NCBI GenBank assembly: GCA_000333855.2
Contig: CM007343.1
Span: forward strand, 121,783-185,782
Reading direction: 5' to 3'
DNA: 64,000 bases
Source: Endotrypanum monterogeii
Lineage: Eukaryota > Euglenozoa > Kinetoplastea > Trypanosomatida > Trypanosomatidae
The translations under genes were made by a program, and so were the position numbers. Below the pieces are notes generated by a model. That model searched no databases. It saw nothing but the letters and a program-made list of their open reading frames with translations, and was not told the DNA's origin. This document shows, piece by piece, positions 10,501-20,367 of this stretch (positions are counted from its first letter, which is position 1; each line of letters starts with the position of its first letter).

Positions 10501-13391
10501 CTGTGCACCTGTACATGCTGGAGAGCGTCGGCGTCACTCGTGCGGGCGTCTTTGGCGAAACCAGTCACAACAGCTCCGCGCGGCCTGGTGGACGTGCTCA
10601 ACCGAAGCATCGAGGAATAAACACAACAGACGAGACGCCGACTCGCATTGTGGAGGAGTGTTTGCGAGTTTGCAAGCAGCGCTATCAGGCTAGCGTGCGG
10701 CGAGGCGGTGGCTCCGGGGATCCAAACAATACCTACATGTCTGCCTTTCGCAATCCCAACAAGAATGTAAAAGGAACTGGGAGCAGCACCATGGCGGAGG
10801 AAGTTGTGCCCACCGCGGTTGCCTCGGTGTCACGCCTCCTGCAGACTATTGAGCAACACCGCCTTGCAAAGTTTATTATTTTCGACTGCTGGATTCTTCC
10901 TGCCCTCAACAACGCAGTGTCATTTGGCTACTTAGCGCCGGACTCCCCAATGCACCTCCGGTGGAATGTCGACGCGCTCGCACGATATCTCAAAATTCTG
11001 TTGCACGCTCCTTTCGTCGAAAATGATAAGAAGAACTTCACTAGTCTTTCCTCAAGGCCTCTGATCCCCTCCAGGCAAGGCAGCCAGAGCGACCTTCGTC
11101 CCAACGCAAGCACTGAGAATAGAGACGACCGCGGCGCCGAAAAGCGGCAGACGCGCAACAGAGCCGGTCACCGAGGCAATCATCGCGGCGCTGTGAGTCA
11201 AGCAGTACTAACTCTGCCCGCATACATTACGGGCATCTACGACGTGGCGACTGGCTCCCTAGTGCGCATGCAAACCTCCCTATCCGTAGCCACGACCAAG
11301 AGATCCAAACCTTCGCAAGTCCTTCGCACTCCGATACCGAACGCTGAGACTGTGGAACCCCCTCCGGTCACACAGAGCATATCATCGTTGATGTCGTCGA
11401 GCCCTCTAGTGAGCACGGTGGCGGACAAATCCGTGGTTAGCGTGACGCCTTCGGTGATGTCCGATACGGAGGACACGGGAAGCAGGTCTGATATGAAATC
11501 ACCAACGCAATCGGGTCAGTCGAAGGGGACACTGGAGGCCACTGCCCCCCCACCCAGTCACCCCGCAACGTTCGAGGGGCAGTCTGAAGAAACTCCGCTC
11601 AAAGACTCCGTAGCCTGGGGAATCTCAGAGCCTCAGGCGGGTGCGACGGCGGCTGCAGCGACCACGGCGTTACCGCAATCCGTGATCTCCTCTCGCCTGC
11701 TTTCCTCAGATGGAGGAATTGCCGAGGTGGTGCCGCACCCCAATCCGGATCGGGGTGTGCAGGACGATGCGCACGCCGCGCCCCCCAACGAACCACGTAG
11801 CGATTCCCAGACAACTCACAGTTCTAAAATACAGTCCTCCGACTCTCTCACTGCATCATCTCTATCGACAGATAACAAGCAGAACCCTCTCACCAACGCC
11901 GATGCCAGCAACCGTGGTTCAGTGCCACTGACGCACCCGTACGTTGTGATGGATGATGCTGGATGGGTGGATATGTCCCCAGTGCTGCAAAGCCTCAACG
12001 ACAGCATCGGACTCACTAGCTGCGACCGCGGCATCAGTGGAGCATTGAACAATGAAGCCAACTCCTCAACCTCACCATCGCACCTACCCAAGACGAGTGA
12101 GCGTGGTGGGGTGTACTGGTCCAGAAAAATGTCAACCATGGCGTCTGGCGCCAAATATCAGTCACCACAGGAAAGTGTGGGGAACCTCGCCACCACGACG
12201 AACTCCTCTGTTGCTGACTTGCCGGTATTGCATATGCTGAACGCATTCATATATACCGCCTGCACAGACAACAGAAACTTTGTGCTGGTGCCGGAACACG
12301 AGATTCTGCCGTCCATGGTTGCCAATTGCATCGAGAAGCTTTATGACTTCGCAACAGACAAGCATCCAATGGTGGTCCACGCGCTGAGTAAAGGATTCTT
12401 CGATTTTTCCCGCAACTTGTGCGACAGCACACCGTCAGGTCTGACGTCACTGTATATGGCATGCATGAACGGAGTGCTGTTACATCCGCGGACTGCGTCA
12501 CATGTGCTCAAGAACGTTATGGAAAACAATGCGCTGTTTTCTCGCACTTTGCTGAAGCCGGTGACAGACACCACTGCGCTTGAACTCCTCGGATCCTTGG
12601 TCAGTTGCTCACGTGACATGCCCATGGTGGACGTTAACGCCGTTGTGCCTTTGATTCACTCACTGGCTCCCTCGCGCGCGGCGCGTGGGGGTTCAATGAG
12701 GCGATTGCCAAAAAAGAAAGACGCTGCATGCGGCGGAGTGACTTTGCCAGCGATTAGCCCAAAAGACGATGTCAGAGTCTCGACGAGCGCGGTTGTTTCC
12801 CACCGCTGGGAGCGAGAGTCCCGTCGGCTGTTGCGCGAGTTTGTTTTCCTCACTAACGGCAACGATGACAGCGGGCCCCCGCAGCCTCTGGTGCCAGGGT
12901 TCCAGCGGCCCATAGGGCCACCCCACCCGGGTCAGATAATACAAGCAGGCGCAGCCCGCATCGTGGAGGACACTGGCGGTGGAACACCGATGGTGTTCGA
13001 CCCTTGGTGGCGTGCCATGGTAGTGGCGCTTTGTGTCAAAGCGTTCAACATGTTCGCTGAGTGTACCGATGCTCAGTCAGCGTCGTTTGAAGAGATTTGT
13101 CATGACCACGCGGAGGAGGCCAATCGTCTCAATCGGTACGTTAGCTCTTACTTTGTGACCACGAAAGGAAAAGAAACCTTCAAGAGAAACTCCTCGACAG
13201 GTGTTGGTCTACAAGGCAGGCAAAGTTTCACGGGGCGAGGTAGCATCACGAACTCCATGATCGACACACTGAAAATCTCCAAGCGAAAGGCGAAGTCCAA
13301 GAAAGCGAAGCCAAGCGGTGGCGGAGTATTGAAATCACCTGGACTAAGGGCTAAGAAACAAAAGGGAAAGTCCCCCGCCGCGGCGATGTGA
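7578..13391 (+). CDS. Conserved-type hypothetical protein, 1937 aa, possible degenerate RasGAP-like core
   Basis: A continuous 5814-base frame with coding-like composition. I do not recognise a family with certainty. The N-terminus (LTERIF then WRNLYLKEFG) resembles the end of an F-box helix pattern. Structured blocks alternate with low-complexity Ser/Thr/Pro/Asn linkers: helical blocks near 255-325, 815-870, 924-985 and 1093-1148, another near 1544-1690, and a Lys-rich tail from about 1897 to the end. The 815-1148 blocks, especially FIIFDCWILPAL with a following helix, recall the FLRF..PAI..P region of RasGAP domains, but no clear arginine finger is visible. The linkers are too divergent to align by eye. 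No signal peptide or membrane segment is evident. That it is a real gene is very likely; its function is open. Confidence 0.88.
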   Translation: MPRELTERIFGAALANEFQWRNLYLKEFGCCTYPPPIPKDPCTTSEGVFPLQRQVSLLPHESSSSSDGDADDNQTDSNYFNDTSTATIDTYDPAQGQQGTMLLTLPVQAEEKHESNAWKPHPQNGRPEDAETPRKNASRGARPMADQYFSLDMSLSLNKNASESGTGHQSSHRNGQRRNGHGTVLRKDDFFDSNDVFSTKFFSFLWTADESHEENTDVTRADDNPNHSSPAYDSAKRPAARRNAYDTNYSKRLTLSRAGFSAVVNSTFKSNPHDLPKSVLLLHHQTWALLMDNRLMAWVHREAAEHCQRATVLRQRLLDIIASGPTRIDGIAFTFSESTSSSLLLPQEDTLQRTLESFSPFFVVVSPPAVVQRVRDHIHAARQVQGRSGSGHRSNVNAAADLIGLPLLSQYGSWREAYEHRSRWNKAPFSFFLIHDVSYNYAQVTAFFVELQLLYTHSHIHSRNCLEARRTPVPLQKMGQPLSNLGAASPTTAEQSNQCPLLFMGELTEAIILAYEQSPAHTTLSMLRRVLDFLTDAALDVLTAYRFISSEALQRQHQFEVPGVTITRQFPAAPSIPTAFAANISHEVAAEVISDTAHETDSDVASVATGSDENLNDNSGISGVMDSSHGGNKIDNAAGNGSSASIPHIEPRRVTEHDINALFEIAYWFVDATTANNKVPLDPTLLAGIYPGGRGVASSMFPTLNADGSQSILPHNTDTPPPTETENLSALPIPQSQQYLPGRAQVHNPVGSLAEAVTLLEAYRYPFKPRDDKPIRGARKRRQGGAQGDAKARRRGNAPKKPASPHTPAVSFSNSFRGFISPLVILTTYIRMHGGIWLKQLFRHVFELLRKPGILLYVNTLELDATWASLQSPPPLSTQENVKQGDTGGARGRLHRPRPSVAVSAATASPALGTAAEADTNRSDFFYGLKCLEDLICQDILYSLNHFFGFLYGKRSPAARLPNGISLLLTQFVSTVHLYMLESVGVTRAGVFGETSHNSSARPGGRAQPKHRGINTTDETPTRIVEECLRVCKQRYQASVRRGGGSGDPNNTYMSAFRNPNKNVKGTGSSTMAEEVVPTAVASVSRLLQTIEQHRLAKFIIFDCWILPALNNAVSFGYLAPDSPMHLRWNVDALARYLKILLHAPFVENDKKNFTSLSSRPLIPSRQGSQSDLRPNASTENRDDRGAEKRQTRNRAGHRGNHRGAVSQAVLTLPAYITGIYDVATGSLVRMQTSLSVATTKRSKPSQVLRTPIPNAETVEPPPVTQSISSLMSSSPLVSTVADKSVVSVTPSVMSDTEDTGSRSDMKSPTQSGQSKGTLEATAPPPSHPATFEGQSEETPLKDSVAWGISEPQAGATAAAATTALPQSVISSRLLSSDGGIAEVVPHPNPDRGVQDDAHAAPPNEPRSDSQTTHSSKIQSSDSLTASSLSTDNKQNPLTNADASNRGSVPLTHPYVVMDDAGWVDMSPVLQSLNDSIGLTSCDRGISGALNNEANSSTSPSHLPKTSERGGVYWSRKMSTMASGAKYQSPQESVGNLATTTNSSVADLPVLHMLNAFIYTACTDNRNFVLVPEHEILPSMVANCIEKLYDFATDKHPMVVHALSKGFFDFSRNLCDSTPSGLTSLYMACMNGVLLHPRTASHVLKNVMENNALFSRTLLKPVTDTTALELLGSLVSCSRDMPMVDVNAVVPLIHSLAPSRAARGGSMRRLPKKKDAACGGVTLPAISPKDDVRVSTSAVVSHRWERESRRLLREFVFLTNGNDDSGPPQPLVPGFQRPIGPPHPGQIIQAGAARIVEDTGGGTPMVFDPWWRAMVVALCVKAFNMFAECTDAQSASFEEICHDHAEEANRLNRYVSSYFVTTKGKETFKRNSSTGVGLQGRQSFTGRGSITNSMIDTLKISKRKAKSKKAKPSGGGVLKSPGLRAKKQKGKSPAAAM

Positions 13392-13563
13392 TGAAGAAAA
13401 AAAAGAAAAAAAAGAAGGGGGTGGGGTGGGGTAGGGGAATCCGAACGTCCCCCCCCCTCCCTCGACGCACACACACGCACGTGCACACGTACTACGCACA
13501 CACACGAGACGACACTCGTACTCGAGATACGAGTCGAGTCGACGCACTGACACGAGTCTACAA

Positions 13564-13583
13564 NNNNNNNNNNNNNNNNNNNN
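13564..13583. other. Assembly gap (20 N)
   Basis: Twenty Ns, flanked on the left by GAGTC/ACTCG-rich nested inverted repeats and on the right by purine runs and the GGGGGTAC palindrome. The round number suggests a placeholder of unknown true length. Confidence 0.98.
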
Positions 13584-13638
13584 AGTAGTAAGTAAAGAAA
13601 AAGGAAAAAAAGGAAAAAAAGGGGTAAAACGGGGGTAC

Positions 13639-13684
13639 GGGGGTACGGGGGTACGGGTACCGGTACCCGTACCCCCGTACCCCC
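13639..13684. repeat. 46-bp perfect palindrome built from GGGGGTAC units
   Basis: The 23 bases before 13661/13662 are the exact reverse complement of the 23 after it, with no spacer, centred on GGTACC. The left side continues a GGGGGTAC repeat from 13631. The top strand thus has four G-runs of at least three separated by TAC (a quadruplex-type motif), followed by C-runs to 13740 that give the bottom strand the same property. Confidence 0.9.
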
Positions 13685-14774
13685 CTCCCCCCTCCCCTCC
13701 CCTCCCCTCCCCTCCCTCCCCTCCCTCCCTCCCTCCCCCCCACACCTTGCGAGTGTCTCCCTTCCGACAATTTCGGGAATATATGTAAAGTGAAACTACT
13801 GGTGAAGAAAAAAAGGAATAATAAAAGCTTCGAGTCATGTGGAGGAGGCGGGTGTGCGTAGGGGAAAAAAAGAAATCTTTTTTTTTTTGTCTCCAATCTT
13901 TACGCAGCGGAGGGGTGATGATCCCCCTCCCCCCGCTGGTGCTCCTCTGTTTTGTCGCATAGGAAACCCCTATGAAGTTTCTGATTTACCAGGGGCGCCT
14001 GTACACGAGTGCTCTCTCCTATTCCTTCTCCCTGCTCAGCTGCCTCTTCCTCACTTCCTCTGCAGACAAACGTGACTTATTTATTGTGTCACTCATGCAA
14101 ATATTCTAAGGCTATACTTTTGTTGTTGTTTCGGGAGGGGGGGGGAGGTGGCAGCGACCTCCTCGTGTGTTCACCTGATATCTTCTGTACCCACCGAAAT
14201 CCTTACCTGCCTCCGGTGCTCACCTCGCCCCGTGTGTCTTCAAAACAGTGTGAGGGGGGGGTGTTTGCACATTCTATATTCATTTCCGGGAAAGAAGACT
14301 TCGGACATGGGGTGGAATCCTCGGACACCTGGCAAAGGCAACGCGAACCCCAACCTCGGCCGACGAACTGAGAAGGCTGCTACTGTCATTCGGATAGCAG
14401 AAGGCCTCTATCCCCCCTCCCCCCCCCTACGACGCTGTAAAAACTCGGATTTCCAGTAGTGTAACCCTAGCGGCAAACAAGGAGCCCTCGACAGATGCAC
14501 CATCAATGTGCTTGTCCCCGCCCCTCCGCGAGCATCTAGAGCCCAAGGCTTGTATATACGTGTAGCCATTGTTCTCGTGGTGAAGGGAAGGCGCAAACAT
14601 CACCGAGTGACGGAGTCATAGTGTCAAGGTGTGCTAACGTACCTCTGATATATAATACGCCCCTCCTCAGCAATAGTTACACTGCAACCCCATTCCCCTC
14701 TCAGAGCAGGGGTAGCAGGACTGCAGCACTTGTCATACCGCCTATGGCTCGTAAAGAATTCGTATCAAATTTCA

Positions 14775-14805
<31 letters not shown>

Positions 14806-14934
14806 CTTGTACGCCTCGATTGAAAGAGTCAGAGAAGCAGTGGCATGTGTGCTGCTCTTTCTCGGTCTGTGTGTGTTTGCGTAGACTGGATGTTCTTTCC
14901 GATACATAGTCAAATCGCATTAACCTCACCCCCC

Positions 14935-14937
<3 letters not shown>

Positions 14938-14970
<33 letters not shown>
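14938..14970. repeat. (TA)16 microsatellite
   Basis: Uninterrupted AT dinucleotide tract in the spacer. Similar shorter tracts occur near 22841, 28205, 33403, 40552, 40783, 44467, 49277, 49675, 53079, 53236 and 56033, nearly all in spacers. Confidence 0.9.
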
Positions 14971-14972
<2 letters not shown>

Positions 14973-15373
14973 CATGATCATAATCATAAGAAAGAGTAAG
15001 TGTGCCAGCGGGACGGCGCGCAGAAAGAGGGAAAGGAGGAGGAGGAGGGGGGGGACAGTCTTTTGAAAAACGTGATGTAGCCTAGCAGGCGGCTCAGCCC
15101 TTTCTCATTCCTCCCTCCTGTCGCTCTCCCTGCGGCAGCGTATTTTTTCACTCATCTCACTGCCTCACACAATCACCATCTATTCCACCGAAACAACATC
15201 AAGGGTAGCACAGGAATACCCCGTATCACAAGCAGGCACAAACGGGGAGAGGAACACGAAAGGAGTTCGAAGAAACGCAGTTCTTGGCCTCGGCATCCAC
15301 GTCTAGAGACTGGAATGCATCACTGACCAGCTACATCAGCCTGCTAGCTTCATTCCACGGGTGTCTTTCATTG

Positions 15374-15658
15374 ATGTCTCATCTTGATGCGCCATCGTTG
15401 GCGTTTCACCACTTTGCGAGGCCTGAGGCACCTCGTGTGGAACAAACAATGAAATCGGGTCGTTGCTCCCCCAATTTTGGTGAATTAGTGAGACAGCTAC
15501 AAGCTCTCCTGCGAACCTCTGAGTACGATGTGTATCGCGTTCAGTGTGTTGCAACGGAGGCCATGGAGAGTCTGCAGGTCGTACGAATGCACCTCATCGA
15601 ACGTACGTCGCAACTCGCTGCTGGGCGCGAGGAGGAGCGGGCACAAGGGGACAGCTAA
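15374..15658 (+). CDS. Small hypothetical protein, 94 aa
   Basis: A 94-codon frame starting at the first in-frame ATG (a longer open frame upstream has no ATG). The protein has a soluble, helix-forming C-terminal half with an alternating hydrophobic pattern (around YDVYRVQCVATEAMESLQVV) and a charged tail. Codon composition is more gene-like than the flanking simple sequence, and a plausible acceptor lies about 236 bases upstream. No family is recognised. It could be a short conserved kinetoplastid protein or a chance ORF. Confidence 0.5.
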   Translation: MSHLDAPSLAFHHFARPEAPRVEQTMKSGRCSPNFGELVRQLQALLRTSEYDVYRVQCVATEAMESLQVVRMHLIERTSQLAAGREEERAQGDS

Positions 15659-17036
15659 GGCTAGTGCTGAGCAGCACTGGCCGCTCAGTTCTACGTGTAG
15701 CCACTAGGACGGCAGCGGTACGCACACATCTTCACAGGGCCATCTCCTGCTGCTAACAGCAACAACGCTAGTCATCATACATACACGCACATATACAAAA
15801 TGAAGTTTGTTTCCTCTTTGCAGTTACGAAGAGGTATGCGCATTTTTTTTTTTCAGATCTTCTTGCGACCTCTCCTTCGCGTAATCCTGCGCTTCGATCA
15901 CAGTATTCGCTACTCTGTGTGTAACGTGGCTTGATCAAGTCTATTCATTTCCCCTGCTATCACTAGGAAAGCACCAATTGTGCAAGTACAACAAGGGGAA
16001 AAAAGAAGTATGAAGCAGACACACAACCTGTGAGGGCTCACCTCTGGGAAGGCTTTTCTTCTCGAATGCACCACCAAACAGATGTTCGTGAGGTATGGCA
16101 GTAATAATATATCTGCTAGTTTTTCTCTGCCTTCGCTCCGACTTCCAACACAACTTCCTATCGATCTAGATTCTCTCACGTCCCCCCCTTCCCCCCTCCC
16201 CCCGGACACACACACACACACACGTGTATATGCATGTATCTTGTACGTCGGCACAGGGTCTCCTCTCTTGTAGTGCCTTCGTGCGCGCAGGATACCGCTG
16301 TTGTCTGTGTCTATACTTGTGTCATGCTCCCCTTCCCCTCACCCCTCTCCCTCCGTGGCCCTCAGAGACGACTTCTAGTATGTTGCCGCGGCGCAGCGAT
16401 GCCAGAATACTGATCTGCCTGCGCTGCTGGCAGCGATTGAGTTGACGTCATGCACTTCCTGATGAGAACCGATCTGCACTTATGTCTCGCTCCTTCTCAT
16501 ACCTTCTTGTTTAACCCCTCCCCCTCCTCCCACCCACCCACCTCCGGCTCGCCTATCACACGCGCGTGCAGCTAACACACTAGTTTCAGAACAGCTCGAA
16601 TCCACTACACATCTCCAGCGACAATACACCACTTTTTTTTTTTTATTTCCTCACCTGAGATATCCTGGTGACAAAGAAAAAAAAACAGCGTACGCTTTTT
16701 CGATCTATCCCCATCAACGCTACACACACACGCGTACACACTCAGTTCCTCTGTCGATTTTTCAGTTGCTCGGCAGGTCCAAGTAGAATCCTCTTGAGTG
16801 CTATTACTGAAGGCTGGCTGACTGATCTCTGCATCTCGACTTCGCTTTGCCCCTCCTCCACGTAAATATCGTCTGCCCTTCACACACCACTCGGCGGCGG
16901 CAGCAGCGGCGGCAACTCTGCAACATATATACCCCAACGTTTTTTTTTTTTCATTATCGTAACAAGCATCTCTCTCGCAACACGTAAACACACACACACT
17001 CACACACACATTCCGCCTCATTGTACACGACCGAAC
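15659..17036. other. Intergenic spacer
   Basis: Pyrimidine-rich spacer with poly-T runs near 15844-15854, 16629-16645 and 16939-16952, and an (AC)n tract just before the epimerase gene. The AG at 16965-16966, after the poly-T tract, is the likely acceptor for that gene. No gene seen. Confidence 0.65.
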
Positions 17037-18236
17037 ATGTCTGAGGGTCAAGATGCGCCGGCGATGGCCACGTGTGCAGATGGCGCCAAAGCCGAACCAT
17101 TTGGCACATCTTTCCTTATTACATTGAGCTCCAAAGACTTGTGTGTGCAGCTACTGTCCCATGGTGCGGCCATCAACTCTGTCAAGGTACGCAAACCACT
17201 TGATCACGCAGCTGCCGAGGAGAGTGAGGAATGGATTGAGGTATGCCTCGGCTACACGAATCCCGAGGAGGCCCTCAGCGCAGACGCAGTGGTTGGCAGC
17301 ACGGTTGGTCGCTACGCGGGGCGCATCGCCAACGGCGAATTCCATCTGAGTGACACATCCTACACCCTACCCAAGAACTGGGGTCCGCATACCCTCCACG
17401 GCGGCCCCGGCGGATTTCAACATCAGGAATGGAAATACTTGCTCTCAGACGGCGAGGATGAAACCGGTGTAGCGTTTCATCTCATCTCACCGCACCATGA
17501 TCAGGGGTTCCCTGGTGAGATGCACGTAACTGCCACCTACAGTATCATCAAATCTGCTGCAGTACCCACGCTCAAGTACGTCTTGCAAGCCTCGTTGGCT
17601 CATAACACGCCAGTGAACATGACAGTGGTCAACTTGACGAATCATGTGTACTGGAATTTGAACGGGGTTCCGAGACCAGCGACGGTAGACGCCGTGGCGC
17701 CGCTGCCGCGAGACATCACCAATCACTACCTTCAACTACACTCCAAGTACGTTGCTGTCACCGACGAATCAGGAATCCCAAGCGGAGACATGCGCCCGGT
17801 GGAAGGTACCCCACACGATTATTCTCAACTGCGCTGCGTCGCCGAGGGGATGGAGGCCACAAAAGAGGATGGCCGCGAAAGCGGCGGCTACGACGATCCC
17901 GTAGCCCTTGAGTTGTGGGACTCAAACTTGCGGGAGGCTGCGCTCTTGTACAGCTCAGCTACCAAGCTGCGCATGCGGGTGTGCACCACGAACCCGGCCA
18001 TCGTCGTCTACACGGGCAACTACCTTCCCGCTAACGCTTCCGGCGCGAAAGGGGAGCGCTTCCAGAGACACAGTGCGATCTGCCTGGAATGTCAATATTT
18101 CCCAAACAGCCCCAATGTGCCAGTATTCCCGTCAACAGAATTAGGTAAGGGCAAAACGTACAACGAGACGACGACGCACGAGTTTCAGTTCATGAAGGCG
18201 CTCATAACACCCGAGGAGAAGCAGCAGCCGCACTAG
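17037..18236 (+). CDS. Aldose 1-epimerase (galactose mutarotase-like)
   Basis: A 399-aa GalM-family protein. It should interconvert alpha and beta anomers of hexoses such as glucose and galactose. Family landmarks are clear: GRYAGRIANG (91-100), LHGGPGGF with His121, NLTNHVYWNL with His203, and LECQYFPNSPN with Glu351. These correspond to the two catalytic histidines and the catalytic glutamate of galactose mutarotases. An Asp in YDDP (near 286) matches the sugar-binding Asp region. Length is slightly above the usual 340-360 because of small insertions. No signal peptide or C-terminal SKL-type glycosomal signal is visible; the protein ends in QQPH. The start is the first ATG, just after an AC-rich leader. 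Confidence 0.95.
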   Translation: MSEGQDAPAMATCADGAKAEPFGTSFLITLSSKDLCVQLLSHGAAINSVKVRKPLDHAAAEESEEWIEVCLGYTNPEEALSADAVVGSTVGRYAGRIANGEFHLSDTSYTLPKNWGPHTLHGGPGGFQHQEWKYLLSDGEDETGVAFHLISPHHDQGFPGEMHVTATYSIIKSAAVPTLKYVLQASLAHNTPVNMTVVNLTNHVYWNLNGVPRPATVDAVAPLPRDITNHYLQLHSKYVAVTDESGIPSGDMRPVEGTPHDYSQLRCVAEGMEATKEDGRESGGYDDPVALELWDSNLREAALLYSSATKLRMRVCTTNPAIVVYTGNYLPANASGAKGERFQRHSAICLECQYFPNSPNVPVFPSTELGKGKTYNETTTHEFQFMKALITPEEKQQPH

Positions 18237-18502
18237 GCTTTACCTCCTTGTGCATGCCCGTGCATACGCTTGTTTTGACGCCATGAGAAGTCGACGTATG
18301 GGAGTAGGCGATCACAGAACGTGCACAAATGCCCGACTTCGGGAGATGAATGAAGATAGTGGCACCCCTCCCCTTCGCCTTCTCTTCTCTGCCCACCTGC
18401 TGCTAAGGCTTCCTCTTGACCTATTCGCTAGACGCGCAACACCAGCTACCGTGAACGCACTCAGTCTGATTTTTCTGTACTCCTACCAGCTTCGGTGCAC
18501 CT

Positions 18503-18733
18503 CCCTTTCCCCCCGGCGTGGCGGGCACGGGGTCTCGGAGGTCTCTGACGTGAGTGTGGAAATTTTTTTTTTTTTCATGCTCACTCCGCGCCCGCCCAGA
18601 CCACCACTGACTTTGAATTTATTTGTGGTGCGGCAGGGTGTGGGGGCGGCGCTGGGCGTAGAGCAGGCCTGCATATCGGCAAGTGATGACTCGCTGTTCG
18701 CGGTGGTCGGGGTGACGTGACCGACTTCGGCAA
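18503..18733 (-). repeat. Dispersed repeat A, left arm (inverted relative to 47326-47557)
   Basis: This segment matches the reverse complement of 47326-47557 with only a few substitutions plus homopolymer length differences (about 98% by eye). It lies in the spacer after the epimerase gene. Position and dispersed nature would fit a SIDER-type retroposon remnant, but I cannot verify the SIDER signature. Confidence 0.9.
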
Positions 18734-19576
18734 CAACATACTATGCTGTTCATTTTTTTTTTCTCTCGAGGGGGAAGGGAGGCCGAGAAAGACTCCGATG
18801 AGAAATATGCACTTCATTGTCTACTGCTACAGGGCACAAATCCTGAGAGGAACTTCGGCAGTGTCTTGATGTATTCAAAGGTGCCCCGGGGCCTCCTCGC
18901 TGACTTCGCTTGCAATGACCTCATTTTTTTTTTTTACCTGTGCACTGTAACGTTTCTTTCTCCAGCAACCGCAGTCGACTTCCAGGCAGAAAGTATTGGC
19001 CGCATAAACAGACTGTAGAGCAGTGTGGAGGGGTCATACACACTGGCGAGGGCATTTGATCGTTCATTCATGACTGCAACAGCGTCTCTGCCGCAAACCC
19101 TGGCTGGGTAACTTCTACAGGTCGCATCGCAGTCGCGCTGACCGTGCCAGGTATGACATATCCTTCTGTCCTGTCGGCGATATATCTTTTCGTAGCGATG
19201 GAACAAAAATTCTCACTGTCGCAAGGCGGTCTCGCGCACCACGGTTTGCACGACCCCGAATCTCCAATATCAGTACACACATTTTGCTCAAACACTTCCT
19301 GCTCTGGTTATACTCAACCCCTTCCCCCAATGACATGCTATATTTTTCTGTGCGTGGTCGGGCATGAGCTGACAGGTGCCTATCTTCTCTCTCCAAAGGA
19401 GGGGGGGGAGGTGCAGATAGATAATGAAAAAAAAGAACGGGAAATGAAGAAAAAAGCATTGTCGACCCCGATTAGCGCATTGGGAAGAACGAAGCTGCTG
19501 ATGTGCATCGAACAAAAGAGAGAAGATGGGGTGCAGTGCTACGGTTTCTCATATTCCCCATATCAGCTTGCGTGCA

Positions 19577-19603
19577 TGTGTGTGTGTTTGTTGTGTGTGT
19601 GTG

Positions 19604-19648
<45 letters not shown>

Positions 19649-19650
19649 CT
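19577..19650. repeat. Long interrupted TG microsatellite
   Basis: TG dinucleotides broken only by occasional TTTG, followed by a CGCGCG run. It lies in the spacer before the glycosyltransferase-like gene and generates spurious Cys-Val frames. Confidence 0.9.
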
Positions 19651-20367
19651 GCGCGCGCGCACCCTCTTCACGCACTCCCCTTTCACCTCCCCCCTCTCAG
19701 ACTCATCTTCCCTCGTCTCGCTCTCTTGGCTCTGCGTATGTGTGCGTGTGTATTGCAATCACGGTGTGGGGGTTATTCGTTGTTGATCTTATATACACAC
19801 CCGGAACGGAGAAACAGAGCAAAGGAAACCCTTTGAATTTCCGTAGCGCTAGGCACCTGGGGCAGCGGCAGTGGGTTGACGACTGAGCGGTGAAATTAAG
19901 GACATGGCATGCGTGTGTTGGCGGTGAGCGGGAAAGGTCTCCCTGCTCACATACTCCGCGACCAGTGATTCGGTCTGCCCACAGGATTGCCACAGCGCAC
20001 CTTAAAGACGTTAACTCCTCCCCACACATGACTCTCTATCCTCGCACATCGTCCGATGCTGGTTCTTTTTGTTTTCCTTGTGCCCGCACATGCTCTCCGA
20101 AACGTGCTGTGAGATCTGCGTACTTTTCTCTCTCTCTCTCTCTCTCGCTGTCACGTCAAAATCCGTTGACTTCGCAGATGACGGAGAATTAACGGCACCT
20201 GCGACGTCTGTGCTAACAACGAGGGAAGAGGGGAAAAAAAGGTGCCGCAGTGAATGACCAATAGAACTGGTCTTCACCCACTAGCAGCACCAGGCCTTTT
20301 CTTTGTGTTCTAACTTTGGCCAACTCGCCCCCTATTGCTAGCACTCGCTCCGCGCTCGGCATTGCCC

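Larger units (their letters stand above)
13392..15373. other. Intergenic spacer with gap, palindrome and TA repeats
   Basis: No gene seen. The stretch contains the 20-N gap (13564-13583), the palindromic G-rich element next to it, a poly-CCCCT tract to about 13740, and (TA)n tracts at about 14777-14806 and 14938-14970. A pyrimidine-rich tract ending at AG 15137-15138 is a possible acceptor for the 94-aa ORF that follows. Confidence 0.65.
18237..20367. other. Intergenic spacer with dispersed repeat and TG tract
   Basis: About 2.1 kb without a convincing gene. It holds one arm of the 230-bp inverted repeat and a long interrupted TG tract (about 19577-19650). The segment 18740-19500 is relatively complex sequence and may be 3' UTR. 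AG at 20340-20341 is a possible acceptor for the next gene. Confidence 0.6.
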
